Positions 44,064 through 54,613 of a stretch of DNA of 64,000 nt are shown here, piece after piece. A program made the position numbers and the translations under genes. The notes under the pieces are model-generated. The model was not told where the DNA came from, made no database searches, and saw only the letters and a program-made list of their open reading frames with translations. Origin of the DNA: Paraspadella gotoi (taxonomy: Eukaryota; Chaetognatha); assembly GCA_051294375.1 (NCBI GenBank), contig CM119267.1, positions 20,585,476 through 20,649,475 of the forward strand, given 5' to 3'. Numbering within the stretch: the first letter of the stretch is position 1; each line of letters begins with the position of its first letter.

Positions 44064-46211
44064 TTAAACAAAGAAAATCAAGTACGAATACATCGTTATT
44101 TCCGCGCCACTTTTGTGAGGATTAGGATTTTTTCCCAGAAAAAATCCTCGATAATCGATTTTAAGTTTATTCCCTTTTTTGGCATCGGTAACGTCAATGA
44201 CCCAGGGATCGACCTGGCGCCCATTGCACCACCCTCCGCGTCCGTACAACCAGGTCCCGTATTCGTTGGGAGTCGTGCCCGCGGGTACGGTCACGGCGCA
44301 ACCCAACTCTGTACCAGCGGCGGAAAAGGTTTCGTTAAATACTTTATCGTTGACGAAAAAAGCGTGGGACGAAACGCAAAACTCGGCGCAATTGTTGTCG
44401 TCTTGACCGTGACCCGTGATGACGGAGACTATTTCCACCTTAGCGACTTTATCCGGGACTTTGAAATAAAGCGGCTTGTAATCGTCGTTATATTTGGCGT
44501 CGAACATGCCCCCGCGAAAGAGAGGAAACGCCGCAGTCGGTCGCGCTACGTTTGTCGCTTCGTTTTTGGTGAAGAGAAACCTGAGTGAAGGTTTCCACGG
44601 CTTGGCCCACCAAGCCGTCTTCATGTTTATCTGGCAGAATCCGTCGCGTGATTGCAGCAGAGGCAAGAGAGAGGAAACGTCCGTCACCCAACGACCGATC
44701 CGACGGCGAAAGGGAGAAATCCACCGACCCAACTCCGACCCGCAGAGGTCGCTTTTTTCGTCGCAGCAAACGTAAAGTTGAACAGTGTGGTCCCAAGGGG
44801 GACAGTCCTTGTCGAAATCTCCGGGGCACGAAAGCGACATATCGAGGTAAGCCGAGGTGAGGTTTCGCATGACGTCGACGGGGGGCATCGCCACTCGGGC
44901 TTCGACGCCACGATGACCTTGCATGATCGTAAAGTTGAAAGCCTCGACGACGAATGAACTTTGAGCGGTACTGGATGATTTCGTTAAAATTCTCTTCACC
45001 CTGTCCCGAGTCTTTCGCTCGAAATCGAACCAGGTGGACTGCCAAGCGAAAAATCTCAGCGAAGGATACAAATATGTTCCGCATTCTCTTAGCTTTCCTT
45101 CGTGATTCACGCCGAAACACAGTCGCAAGCCGGGAGAATGTTGAAACCTGACGGTGAGATTGGCGGATCGGATTATGCGTTCGTCGTGAAGAATTGACGA
45201 AGAGGGAATGTTAATTTTCAAGGCGCATTCCTCCTCGCCGGCGCAGTTCATGTCGTGCAAGGTCTCGCCGGGTTGGCTCATAATCACCGCGGCGACGGCG
45301 CCTGCCGTTTGAGCGTTGTAGATCTTCTTCGCGAAGCTGCAGTCGCCGGTGATAAGGACGGCGACCTTTCCGCTTATTTTTTCGAGTGGACCACATCCGT
45401 TGGAGGCGAGGTATTTGGTGGGCAACATGGAGTCCTTGAATTGGGCGGCGGACGGCAACCAATCGTAGTGAGCGTCGAGTCTACTGATGACCCAAGGGAA
45501 TCTGGATATACTGTCTGTCAACAAGACCTGATCCAATCCGCACTCGTGCTTGTCGCACTGCCATTGATAAAAGACGCTTGAGATCCAGTTTCCGGTATGT
45601 GCAACTGAGGTCGTCGCGAAAAGACATTGACGGTCGACGAAGCCTTTGGCGGCGGCGAATCCGGATCTCAGGGCATAGTCCTCGGCGTATCGAAGCTGCG
45701 TCCTCATCCACAAGACTTCCCCGAGCGCCGCCTCGTCCGAGGCCGAAAAGAAAATGAAAAGAGCGTTCGAAGGTGAAGAAGTGACGAAGTCGCGGAGAGA
45801 AGAATCGTCTGTCCACATTGCCAGGGACGAACTGCTCCGGTTGTTGTAAACCACGAATAACAGGGAAACATTTTGAAAGATCGAGTCATGAGGATAGTTG
45901 ATTTGGCCGGAGAGAGTGAAGAGGGTAAACGGTAAACTTGAATCGCCCGGTAAGGCTCCGTTCGAAGATACGACACCGTGGTTACCTAATTCAGTCGTCC
46001 TTAATCCGTTACTCTTCAACTGTGTGTTTCGATTCGCCACCAAATATTTGCGCGAAAAAGTATTGGCATAACTTTTCGGAACTCCGTGGAAGAAATCCGG
46101 AATGTCATTGACGGAAATGTCTGGGCGACGCCGATCCAACGCAGAGACCAGACAACTGCCAAATAGCACAAGCAAAAATCCAAATAGGGAGTTTTTCTTG
46201 AAAACGCTCAT
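44064..46211 (-). CDS. Secreted PNGase F-like peptide:N-glycosidase with PA domain, intronless
   Basis: A single 715-codon frame. A signal peptide is clear: a basic start then LFGFLLVLFGSCLVSA (residues 9-24). A protease-associated (PA) domain lies around residues 270-360 (GCGPLEKISGKVAVLITGDC, AQTAGAVAAVIMSQPG). Residues about 445-715 resemble bacterial PNGase F, which cleaves N-glycans from asparagine: CPPWDHTVQLYVCCD (a WD matching the region of catalytic Asp60), ELGRWISPFRRRIGRWVTDV, VITGHGQDDNNCAEFCVSSH (Glu as in the GCAEWC region of Glu206), FSAAGTELGCAV and GRGGWCNGRQVDPWVIDVTD. Several NxS/T sites and many Cys fit a secreted or lysosomal protein. A pyrimidine tract ending in AG lies 7 nt before the ATG. 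The activity is inferred from residue similarity recalled, not aligned. Confidence 0.82.
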   Translation of the reverse strand: MSVFKKNSLFGFLLVLFGSCLVSALDRRRPDISVNDIPDFFHGVPKSYANTFSRKYLVANRNTQLKSNGLRTTELGNHGVVSSNGALPGDSSLPFTLFTLSGQINYPHDSIFQNVSLLFVVYNNRSSSSLAMWTDDSSLRDFVTSSPSNALFIFFSASDEAALGEVLWMRTQLRYAEDYALRSGFAAAKGFVDRQCLFATTSVAHTGNWISSVFYQWQCDKHECGLDQVLLTDSISRFPWVISRLDAHYDWLPSAAQFKDSMLPTKYLASNGCGPLEKISGKVAVLITGDCSFAKKIYNAQTAGAVAAVIMSQPGETLHDMNCAGEEECALKINIPSSSILHDERIIRSANLTVRFQHSPGLRLCFGVNHEGKLRECGTYLYPSLRFFAWQSTWFDFERKTRDRVKRILTKSSSTAQSSFVVEAFNFTIMQGHRGVEARVAMPPVDVMRNLTSAYLDMSLSCPGDFDKDCPPWDHTVQLYVCCDEKSDLCGSELGRWISPFRRRIGRWVTDVSSLLPLLQSRDGFCQINMKTAWWAKPWKPSLRFLFTKNEATNVARPTAAFPLFRGGMFDAKYNDDYKPLYFKVPDKVAKVEIVSVITGHGQDDNNCAEFCVSSHAFFVNDKVFNETFSAAGTELGCAVTVPAGTTPNEYGTWLYGRGGWCNGRQVDPWVIDVTDAKKGNKLKIDYRGFFLGKNPNPHKSGAEITMYSYLIFFV

Positions 46212-47148
46212 TTTTACCTAAAAAAAATTAATTTAAGCTTTGATATGCATTAATAAAATAAGAAATAGATTTATATTATCAAATAATATAAAAATCAATA
46301 ACTTTTTTCAATATCTTTTTACTTTAACTGAACTACAACAGTAAAAACTGCTATTGTCGTTCGTTGGAACCCTAAAAATGTATTTTTTACAAAGCAAATG
46401 TTGAAATTTTCGTCAAAAAAAAAATCGCTTCGATTCACTCAATGTGAGAGAAAAGTTTTAAAAAATGCATAACTTTGATGGAAAAATTTTCTCGTTTTGT
46501 TGGCACGCGTTCTTTACACACTAATAATTATGTCTTTTGAGATAATTACGTACGATTTTAGGCACCAGTTCGATGAGTACGATGGGAGAGTCAAAATTTT
46601 TTTTTTGTCGACAAAGAGTTCATTTAAACAACTCGTCAAGTGCACCGAAAAAGGAAATCATTTGTAGGAAAAAAAATTTTCGTTCTTGAACTTTAAGCGA
46701 ATCTGAAATTAAATAGTTGGTCCCAAAGGTCGGTTTAGAAATTTGACACGAAATGTTTTCGTACATTAGCACTGAAATCAGCGATTGACCCTAAAAAAAT
46801 AAAATAAAACGGGCGAATAACAGAGGAATTAAACCTAAATATTGCAAAATCAAACGAAATCCATAGCCTAGAATAGCAGTAACATAACCAGAATCTGAGA
46901 TGAGTCAGCTAATCGTAACCGGTCTTTCAAAACATTTAGTAAATATATTAGAATTTTAACTCTTAAAATTACGAAACAACATTCCAGAATACTAATTTAT
47001 AAATATATTAGTAAAACAATGCAATGGATAATTTCCAGTAAAACTAAAAAATAGTCACAATACTGAGATCTTGAATCTTAAAAAAATTCTGTAAACACAA
47101 AGGATATAAAAGTAAATAGAGATAAAAATGCAAATTATGGCTTCTCAG
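46212..47148. other. Spacer between STMP1 and the PNGase F-like gene
   Basis: About 940 bp, very AT-rich. No ORF, RNA gene or repeat that I can support. The left edge contains the acceptor-like tract ttaattttttttag just before the PNGase F-like start, suggesting either a 5' UTR intron or a trans-splice site. Confidence 0.4.
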
Positions 47149-47448
47149 TCATGGTTTAAGGGCATCCTGAAGGAATTTGGCAATGTCAGCTTTCCTGTCA
47201 ACTCGAGGAAGATCAAAGTTTTGATTGCAATAAGAACCGGTAAGAAATCCCAGGCCAAAATGGAACAAAACTTGCGCTTTTGCCGGAAGTTTGGCGGGTA
47301 ATTTTATCCTGAGTGACAGCAAAATGTTATTATCACGACAGTACTGTTTGTAGACACAAAATGACTGTCAAGAAGACTGTTTTACATACCGGTAGGCTCT
47401 TAAAGCGGATTTAGTCAGAAATACCAACAGATTAGTATTAGGTGCCAT
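47149..47448 (-). CDS. STMP1: Short transmembrane mitochondrial protein 1-like micropeptide
   Basis: This two-exon gene is too small to appear in a 60-codon ORF scan. Exon 1 (47390-47448) encodes MAPNTNLLVFLTKSALRAYR; exon 2 (47149-47308) encodes IKLPAKLPAKAQVLF, then HFGLGFLTGSYCNQNFDLPR, then VDRKADIAKFLQDALKP and stop. The splice joins in phase (CCG|gtatgt ... ctcag|GATAAA). The core LGFLTGSY..QNFDLP...K..I.K.L matches the vertebrate STMP1 pattern (a hydrophobic LGF..G.Y..QNYD.P segment and charged C-terminus), a mitochondrial inner-membrane micropeptide linked to respiratory complexes. Here the protein is 72 aa against about 47 in vertebrates because of an N-terminal extension. An AG acceptor-like site (cttatttacag) lies one nt before the ATG. 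The next gene upstream, PPCDC, ends only 250 bp away. Confidence 0.72.
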
Positions 47449-47698
47449 TCTGTAAATAAGTACAAGAAGTGGGAATAAAAGCGAAATAATCCAACAACTG
47501 CATGATTTACAAGGCCACTGTGTTAAAACAATCATTTAAAACGTAAACCGTCCAAGCCCTGTAGCTATAAATATAAAATAAACTACATTTTGATCTAGAT
47601 TGATTTTTGATCTCATAAATGTTAAAGTAATACACTTAATACACTTGACGCAAAAACAAACATCATTAATCAAGAATAAGAAAATAGCTTAATTCGAA

Positions 47699-48729
47699 TC
47701 AGCCACACAATCTTTTAAATACTATTTCAACAATATCATCTACATTTGCCATGGCTCCACTGCCTTTATCACCGCAAACGAGGAGCTTGTCAATTGGGGG
47801 AATTTCTTCATATCCTAACACCTAAGTGGACCAAAATAAATAAGACTTTTTTCGTAACAAACTTCATAGAAACCAAGTAAAAAGAATTAATGCGGTTAAC
47901 CTTTAGCCTGTCAATTTGTTCGGAGGTCAAAGGGTGATCCCACATGGCCGTGTTCATTGCGGGAGCGAATATAAGTGGCTTCTGTACAAATAAAGTACAT
48001 ATTATTTTTCCCAGAGTACGGGAAATAAATTTTCGAGCACACACACAGATGCACACCTTTGCCCAACTTCTAACGACGCTTGTCAGAAGATTGTCGGCAA
48101 TTCCGTGAGCGAACTTGGCCAAAGTGTTGGCATCGAGGGGCGCGACCAACAACAAATCCGCCCATCTATCGATTTTAAAGGGTGTAGAAACCGTGGGCTT
48201 AGAACCACCCGAGGGATCGGCGCTTATTTCTATCGTGATCTACCTCGCCAACTCGAGGGATAGACGGGAATCGGCCTCGTTTTTTCCATCCGTTACGACT
48301 TCGACGACCGACGTCTTAACTAAGAATGTGCTTAGAGATTAGAACGCGGGGGAAAAGGCGGCCAATAAGAAAGCCTCACCTTCGTTAGAGTCAAAAAAAT
48401 GTAGTGCGCTAGTGGTAGGCAACACCCGGATGCGCAGTCGAATCTTGCGAGACTCCGATTTCTTCAGCAGCTGGCTGACAAGAAGGGGCGTTTTGATTGA
48501 CGCTACGCTGCCTGATTAGGAGAATTGAGGCCTATAAAACGTTCTGCAAAGCGATGTGAGAAGTCTATAAATTTAAAATGTGACACTCATGGTAACTACT
48601 ACTATGTATCTTTTAACTTTTTAATGAACTATGAATCTTTTGAATTTAAAAAAAAATGGTCAAATGAGAAATAAATTATCGTCTTGATGACACACCTGTA
48701 CAACCTAAAAGAATATTACAATTATCCAT
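47699..48729 (-). CDS. PPCDC: Phosphopantothenoylcysteine decarboxylase-like protein (catalytic His replaced)
   Basis: PPCDC decarboxylates 4'-phosphopantothenoylcysteine in coenzyme A synthesis, as an FMN-dependent trimer. Six exons join in phase: 48696-48729, 48380-48511, 48244-48319, 48057-48165, 47901-47981 and 47699-47821, giving 184 aa (human about 204). The FMN loop reads LLGCTGSVASIKTPLL. The conserved core is LARWADLLLVAPLDANTLAK, then FAHGIADNLLT, PLIFAPAMNTAMWDHPLT and LLVCGDKGSGAMA. The active-site Asn (PAMN) and Cys (VCGD) are present. The catalytic His normally found six residues before the WAD tryptophan (HIELRRWAD or HIDLRRWAD) is Ser here: SLELARWAD. All residues are read directly; the activity consequence is inferred from the family. 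Confidence 0.92.
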
Positions 48730-50711
48730 GATACGTGGGCAACCGCAAATGAAAGATTTTAACTGAAAGTGTCGGAGATTGATCGTTTTTCAGGTGAAGA
48801 CAGATGACTCTTAATAGTTTCTTGTACCTCAAAAGTTTTCATCATTCTCATTACGCAGAAAAAAAATTTTCCTAACAAGAAGATGCATTTAGTAAATATA
48901 ATCCTTCGGGCAAGCATTATACGACGAACAAGCAAAAAGTAATCCAAATAAAATTAGCAAATAATTTTTTTTTAAGTTGGCTTAAACAAAGAAATTGCAG
49001 TTACATTCAACATTCAGTAACCCTCCCACAAAAATAGAAAGCGCATGAGTAATTATATTCAACGGCTTTTTATAATTTCTATGTCATTGTTAGGGGTTCA
49101 ATCATATAAACTCTTTAAATTTTGTATTATGGCCGCTTTTGTTGATTTTTAATAATAAAGGCACCCTAAACAATGTCACAATAAATATAAAAATGCTAGT
49201 GATTGTCAGGTAATTAATGCGTGATTGTGTTTTTCTTATAGCCATTTAAAAAATGCATTCGCAGGTTACACTAGTTACACAGCGACATTTAGTCACCTAA
49301 ACGATTTGTTTCTATTTTTAAAAAATAATATTAATAAATAATCAAACGCCATTAGATAAATTAATTTTGGTCAGCACTTACAGTTAGCGTTTTACAAGCG
49401 TTTTGAAAAATAACAAAAATAAACGAAAAAAACTGGCAAGAAATTACGAAATTTTGAATTGAATTTTTAGATGGGGAAAAAAAAACGAATAGAAAGCAAG
49501 AATTGGTTCAAAATTCTGTTTCACAGCTAAGAAACGTCCTAAATTCAAGCTATAACATAATTATGAAATCTTTTATCCGTACTTTAAGCAAATATATGAT
49601 TAACTAAAATATAGTACTATTTGTAATTAACAAGTATTTGGCTTAGACTACGGTGGGAGAGACGACAGCAGAAAGCTCTGTACGTAATGAGGTGACGTCT
49701 TTAAAATCACCAAGCGCGAATGTTAGGATATAAAATTATAAATCCAAGTTAAATTACGCTAATCACGGACGGACAAACTATGTAGTAAGCCTATTTGTAA
49801 AAATCTATTGAGGACTGCTTTCCAAACTTCCTTTTTATTTATTATACTAAATATATATTATATAATATAATGAAACAATAATTGTTAATTGACCAAGTGT
49901 TTGGATTCACCAACATGTATGACCTCAAAAGTTCTTGGTCCGTTGAATTTCTGTTTCAAAGTTTTCTCGGAATTCCAGATGTCATTCAAAAAGTTTGATT
50001 GGTTCGCAAACATAAAAGTTAAAAATAAACTCGGCTATTAAACCCAACCACAATGATACGCGTCAATAAGGCGATATATTTCTTTTGCGAAAAAAATTTT
50101 TTGACGAACTGTAACAAAATTGATACGCGTTCTTCGCCTCCTTTAAATTATCGTATAAAAACTATCTCGGTCATGGATTCCTGATGATCATAGAAAAAGA
50201 ATAAAGAAAAGGCAGAGAGAGAACTATTTTTACGAGATACAACCACAAAGACGCTGATTTATCACGAAATTTCGCGACATTCGAGTTATGCTGTAGCCGA
50301 ACTGTCACAATGATGGACGCAATAATCTCACGTTCGCTATTTTTTTCTAATCTAAAACATTTAGCGGTAGCTCTGGTGCCAAAATCAACTCATTCGAATT
50401 GCCAAATAATGGCAAAAAAAAAAAAGAAAATAAAATTAAAATTATGTCCAAAATACGACCGTTAAACATTGACGCTAATTTCCTCGAAATGCATACGCTT
50501 TGAAATCACAGTAATTTGGGGGTATTTTTTGTTTTTCAGTTTGAATAAAACAATGCTACGCTATAAAAGTAAAAAATATAGTATATTTTTCATACACAAT
50601 AAATATCGTAGCAACGACGATACGAAGAGCATCTAATTATGGTCACACAACGAGCTCATCCTGCAAGGGAGCGAAAGAAAAAAACTACATGGTGAAGAAG
50701 GAAATGTCAGT
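48730..50711. other. AT-rich spacer between DLGAP and PPCDC
   Basis: About 2 kb, strongly AT-rich with many homopolymer runs. It should contain the DLGAP 3' UTR on the right and the PPCDC promoter on the left. I found no ORF with coding character and no copy of the repeat families seen elsewhere. Confidence 0.5.
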
Positions 50712-53374
50712 CTATGGAATGGTGAAAGAGAGAGACTTCTTTCTTGACAACCCAGCGCCTTCCTGACTGGCCTCGGATTCTGTTGATAAAATAAGTACTG
50801 TATAAAATACTATTATCAAGATAGTCTTAAAACGGAGACCGACCTTCTCCGTTGACCGCAGGCGATAACGCTCCCTCCGAATCCCCGGCGCTCGATTTCT
50901 TTTGGTTTTTCGCCTGAGTTTATCAAAAATAACATTGAGTAGAAAAGAATTTCGGTCAGACGAAACGCAAGACGACATACCGCTTCTCTCTTGGCCGCTA
51001 TGAGACGCTTTCTAGCCTCCTCTCGCGCCTTATTTCGAGCTTCTGCCGCCGCGGAAATGGGCGTTGCCGTTATCTTCTTTGCGGGGGGTCTGGAGTCAAG
51101 ATGAAAATAAAATTACTTTCAATTTCTGGCATCTTGACTTGTACAACATTGAATATTAAAAATCTCCAACGAAAACGAGCTAAGTATGGCAATCTCCCTT
51201 CCAATGCCTACCGCCCTTTCCTTCCATTACCCCTTTTCCTTATGTCCTCACCCTTTGCGCCGAGGAGTGGCGGGAGGCGACTTTCCACTTTCAGATTGTT
51301 TCGATTTTATAGGAGTAACCCAATCGTTGGATTTTAAAGTCAGGAGATCTGACAGTAATTGTGAGGTACAGTTATTAGTTCGAACGTCACGACATTAGCC
51401 AATCAATAAAAATAGCAAACCCAATCCAAGGTGTTATTTATCATAGAAATTGGAGAATATTTAAACTATATATACATTGTTACTGGTTTTAACTACAAAG
51501 ATAACCCTTGATAACGCCATAAAATGAATTTTACCTTTAGAATACATCAAGTCCACTGTTGAAATATTAAAATTACTCTTTTATGTAATATTTGTAAAAT
51601 TAATAAGCTAAAAACATACCCCTCCTCGATTCACCTTGATAAGTTGCGTCCAATTCGTCGACTTGAATCATAATTAAATCCCAAAATCCTTGCAAATCTT
51701 CGTCGGTAGTGACGAAAGCTTCGCCATCATCCTGGTCGAGGTTTTTCCGACAAAGTCCCTGTCGAGGAGGATCTTCGTTTCTTAGAATGCGCTCCTTCAC
51801 TAACTCGAAAAATGGAAAGAAGGGATGGCTTACCTTGAACTGTTTGAACTTTTTCGAGGTCAGCAAACTGGCTTTTCCGATAAAAGCGCGCACCTTTCCG
51901 GCCGCTTCTTCGTTCAAGTCGTCACCGGCTAAATGCGCGTCCATCTCTGCGCACAAGCTCTGGAAAATAAAAAAAAATGAGGTGAAATGAACAATGGAAT
52001 GGTGAAACCTAACTGAGCGATATTTAGAAATAACGAGCTTTAAAATCCGACTATCAATTTGTAGATTCCTTTCTTGTTCTATGTTCATTGTTCTCTTCAT
52101 TATTAAGTGTTCGATTTAGCGTTAATTTCCTCATGTCACATAAAAGTTTAGTATCGCCCCTTCGTCAAGACGTATCGTCTACTTAATGCTTACCTGAATT
52201 CTATTTTCTTCGTTCAACGTTTTCTCCAAGAAATAATGACCGTCCTTTTTAATTAACGTCGAGGGTGTCGTCGTGCCATTTACACCGTTGGCGGCGATCT
52301 TCACTTTCGGCTGTTTCTGGTCCCGCAGTCGATCGTCGGGCGGATTGTGGCACATGTTGTTCAAATTGTGATCGATATTCGCCGACCCGTTGGAAACTAT
52401 CAACTCAACGGCGCCGCTGTCGGCGATCACGGCCGAGGCGTGGAACACGTTGGTCTTTTTCAAAGGCGACGAGGACGCTTCCGCCCTGTCTCGATGGGGC
52501 GCTGTCTCCGAAAGGGTAATTGGATTGTCGTTGGCCGTAGCCAGTTTGTGACTAGACGTGATTTCGGTGCTCGGCGCGCTGGGCGGCTCTGCCGACCAAG
52601 TTTCCATGGCGGCGGCGGTTTCGGCGTCCGGCGCTCCGACGTCTACGACGAGGATATTTGCCGAAGGCGCCGTGTGGATATTCGGTGGCAGTGAAGCCTG
52701 TGGAGGTGGAGGGGATGGCAGCGTGGTGGGTGGAGATTGGGCTGGTTCGGGTGGTGGCGGTGGCGAAGTTGGAGGAGACTGCTCGGGTAGTGGGGGTGGC
52801 AGTGAAGTGGGAGGCGACTGCTTCGGTGGAGACGCCGCCGAAGGTTGTGCCGTTTGTGGTGAAGCCGGAGGCGAAGATGCGGAATCGATGGGCGGAAACT
52901 CCGCCGTCAACTGCGCCGGGGGATAGCTCGACTGAGGAGCGTCCTGCGGCGGCAGCGGCGGCGAGGGTGCGGTGGGTGCTGCGACTGGCCCTTCGAAGCT
53001 GGCGACGTCGATGTGCGATTCGGCGAATCCGTTTTTGAGGAAGGCGTCTCCGCCGTCTCCCGATTGACTCGGTACCGATTTTTCGCTCTCGCTTTCTGGA
53101 CTGTCCAGAATGTCGTCGCTGGTTAAGGCCTGCGTGTCGAGAGAGAAAAAAATTAGATTAACTTCTCGTAACATTTGATATTACTCAATAAAACGACATT
53201 CTTTTCGAAATTTATTAACGATTATTATAGGGGGATAGAAAATACATAGTAAATAAAAAAAAAACGAGCTCGAGAACTCGGGCTTCACTCGAGACAAAGA
53301 CAATAATTCGACGAAAACACAAATTCGTGTCGCTAGACAAATATTAAAAATCCGTTAATTAGGTTTAATGCGAC

Positions 53375-53418
<44 letters not shown>

Positions 53419-54613
53419 CATGCCGTTGTTTACCAATGAACCGCAGACCTCGCCCTTTGGTAATAGAGCGAAGGTCCCTCAGATTCGGAAGGATTACGAC
53501 AAAGCGGACCTCGAAATCACCCTTAAGTCATAAGATTATTTATTTCGTTTTGGCCCTGTCGTAGTGGGTGGGCTTTCTTGATTCGAGTCTTGAATAAGGA
53601 CGAAGAAAGTTCAGAAAAACAACTTTGAGGAAACAAACGACACGAGGATATACTTAAAAGATTCAATAGGCGGCAAAATTTTACTTTCGTCAACCGGGGT
53701 TTTGGCGTCTTTTGAAAAACTACTTAAAAATAATTACAAAAAAATTATAAAAAACCCTCTTAACCCTACCTACCCCTAAGCCCCAGCCTTAACCTTTAAC
53801 CCCCTCTCACCCCGGTCAGCGAAAGTCAAATTAACCCCGATAGGCTACCAAAAAAATATGCAGGAAGAAATTAAAAGAAAATCTCGTACACAAGTAACAT
53901 TCAATGATAAACCTTCTTCGGTGGCGGCATGGGGCTGAGGATTTCCGGTTCTGCCAGCGGCGCCAACTTAGGGGGCGCCTTAGTTATGGGAGCCTCTTCC
54001 TGCAAGGTCGCCGTTCCATTGGCGTCTGAAACGAGGTGGAGCGAGTTGTCAAAAAAATTCGAGCACATATTCAACGAGTTAGTGATTGACTTACCACCGT
54101 TGTACGCAATAATCTCAGGCGACGGTGTCGGCGCAATAATTCTGCGGGGAAATAAAATGTTTTTCAATTGCGCGTTTAACCGGATCTTCTTTTATTTCTC
54201 GGATCGAAAAGGCGAATTATTTTTAATCGAAATTAGAGCAAAACGTTCGGAGGCCGAGAGATTCAGTCTTTTGTTGTCAATTTTAATCAAAGAGATTTTT
54301 GATCGATTTTAAAAGGAAAAAAAATAAACTAGAAAAATATTGTCCGATTCAAACCAGGATTGAGCTCGGAGAGACAGAGAAAGCGAGGGTGAATAAGCGA
54401 ACAATTTAAAGGAGAAGGTTAACCGGTTTTAATTTTTTGGGGGTCGAGATAAAAAAAAGCAATACACTGATAGAGAGCTATTTATGTCTCTTCTTCCCTT
54501 TTACTCCTCCTCCTCCTGGCTCACCTGATCTCGTTGTAAGACTTCAGAGCTACGGGTGGGGCCGATGATTCGGCCTCCTTGTCCCGACGAAACCCGGAAC
54601 AGGTGTTGCCCAT
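50712..54613 (-). CDS. DLGAP: Disks large-associated protein (GKAP/SAPAP family scaffold)
   Basis: DLGAP proteins link PSD-95/Dlg and Shank in postsynaptic and junctional scaffolds. The start exon (ATG 54611-54613) encodes MGNTCSGFRRDKEAESSAPP, a good N-myristoylation signal with an adjacent Cys. Exons 54100-54140 and 53905-54025 encode TPSPEIIAYN and PPPKK blocks. A long Pro/Ser-rich exon (52195-53130) ends GHYFLEKTLNEENRIQ. The GKAP domain follows: LCAEMDAHLAGDDLNEEAAG, KVRAFIGKASLLTSKKFKQF, CRKNLD and EDLQGFWDLIMIQVDELDAT (51620-51960). The family C-terminal region has AAAEARNKAREEARKRLIAA (51000-51060) and ends SRKKSLSFTIP at 50712. This lacks the QTRL-type PDZ ligand of vertebrate DLGAPs. 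A Dlg-binding repeat region was not identified. Confidence 0.88.
53373..53418. repeat. GA dinucleotide microsatellite
   Basis: About 46 bp of (GA)n with one AA interruption, in a DLGAP intron. It may be length-polymorphic. Confidence 0.95.
53671..53839. mobile_element. MITE family M, copy 2 (DLGAP intron)
   Basis: The left end CGGCAAAATTTTACTTTCG and the complement of the right end CGGGGTTAATTTGACTTTCG form terminal inverted repeats that continue as (T/C)(C/T)(A/G)ACCGGGG. The element is flanked by ATAGG on both sides (53666-53670 and 53840-53844), a probable 5-bp target duplication. The core has telomere-like CCCTAA/CCCTACC tracts. It is 169 bp without an ORF. Confidence 0.72.
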
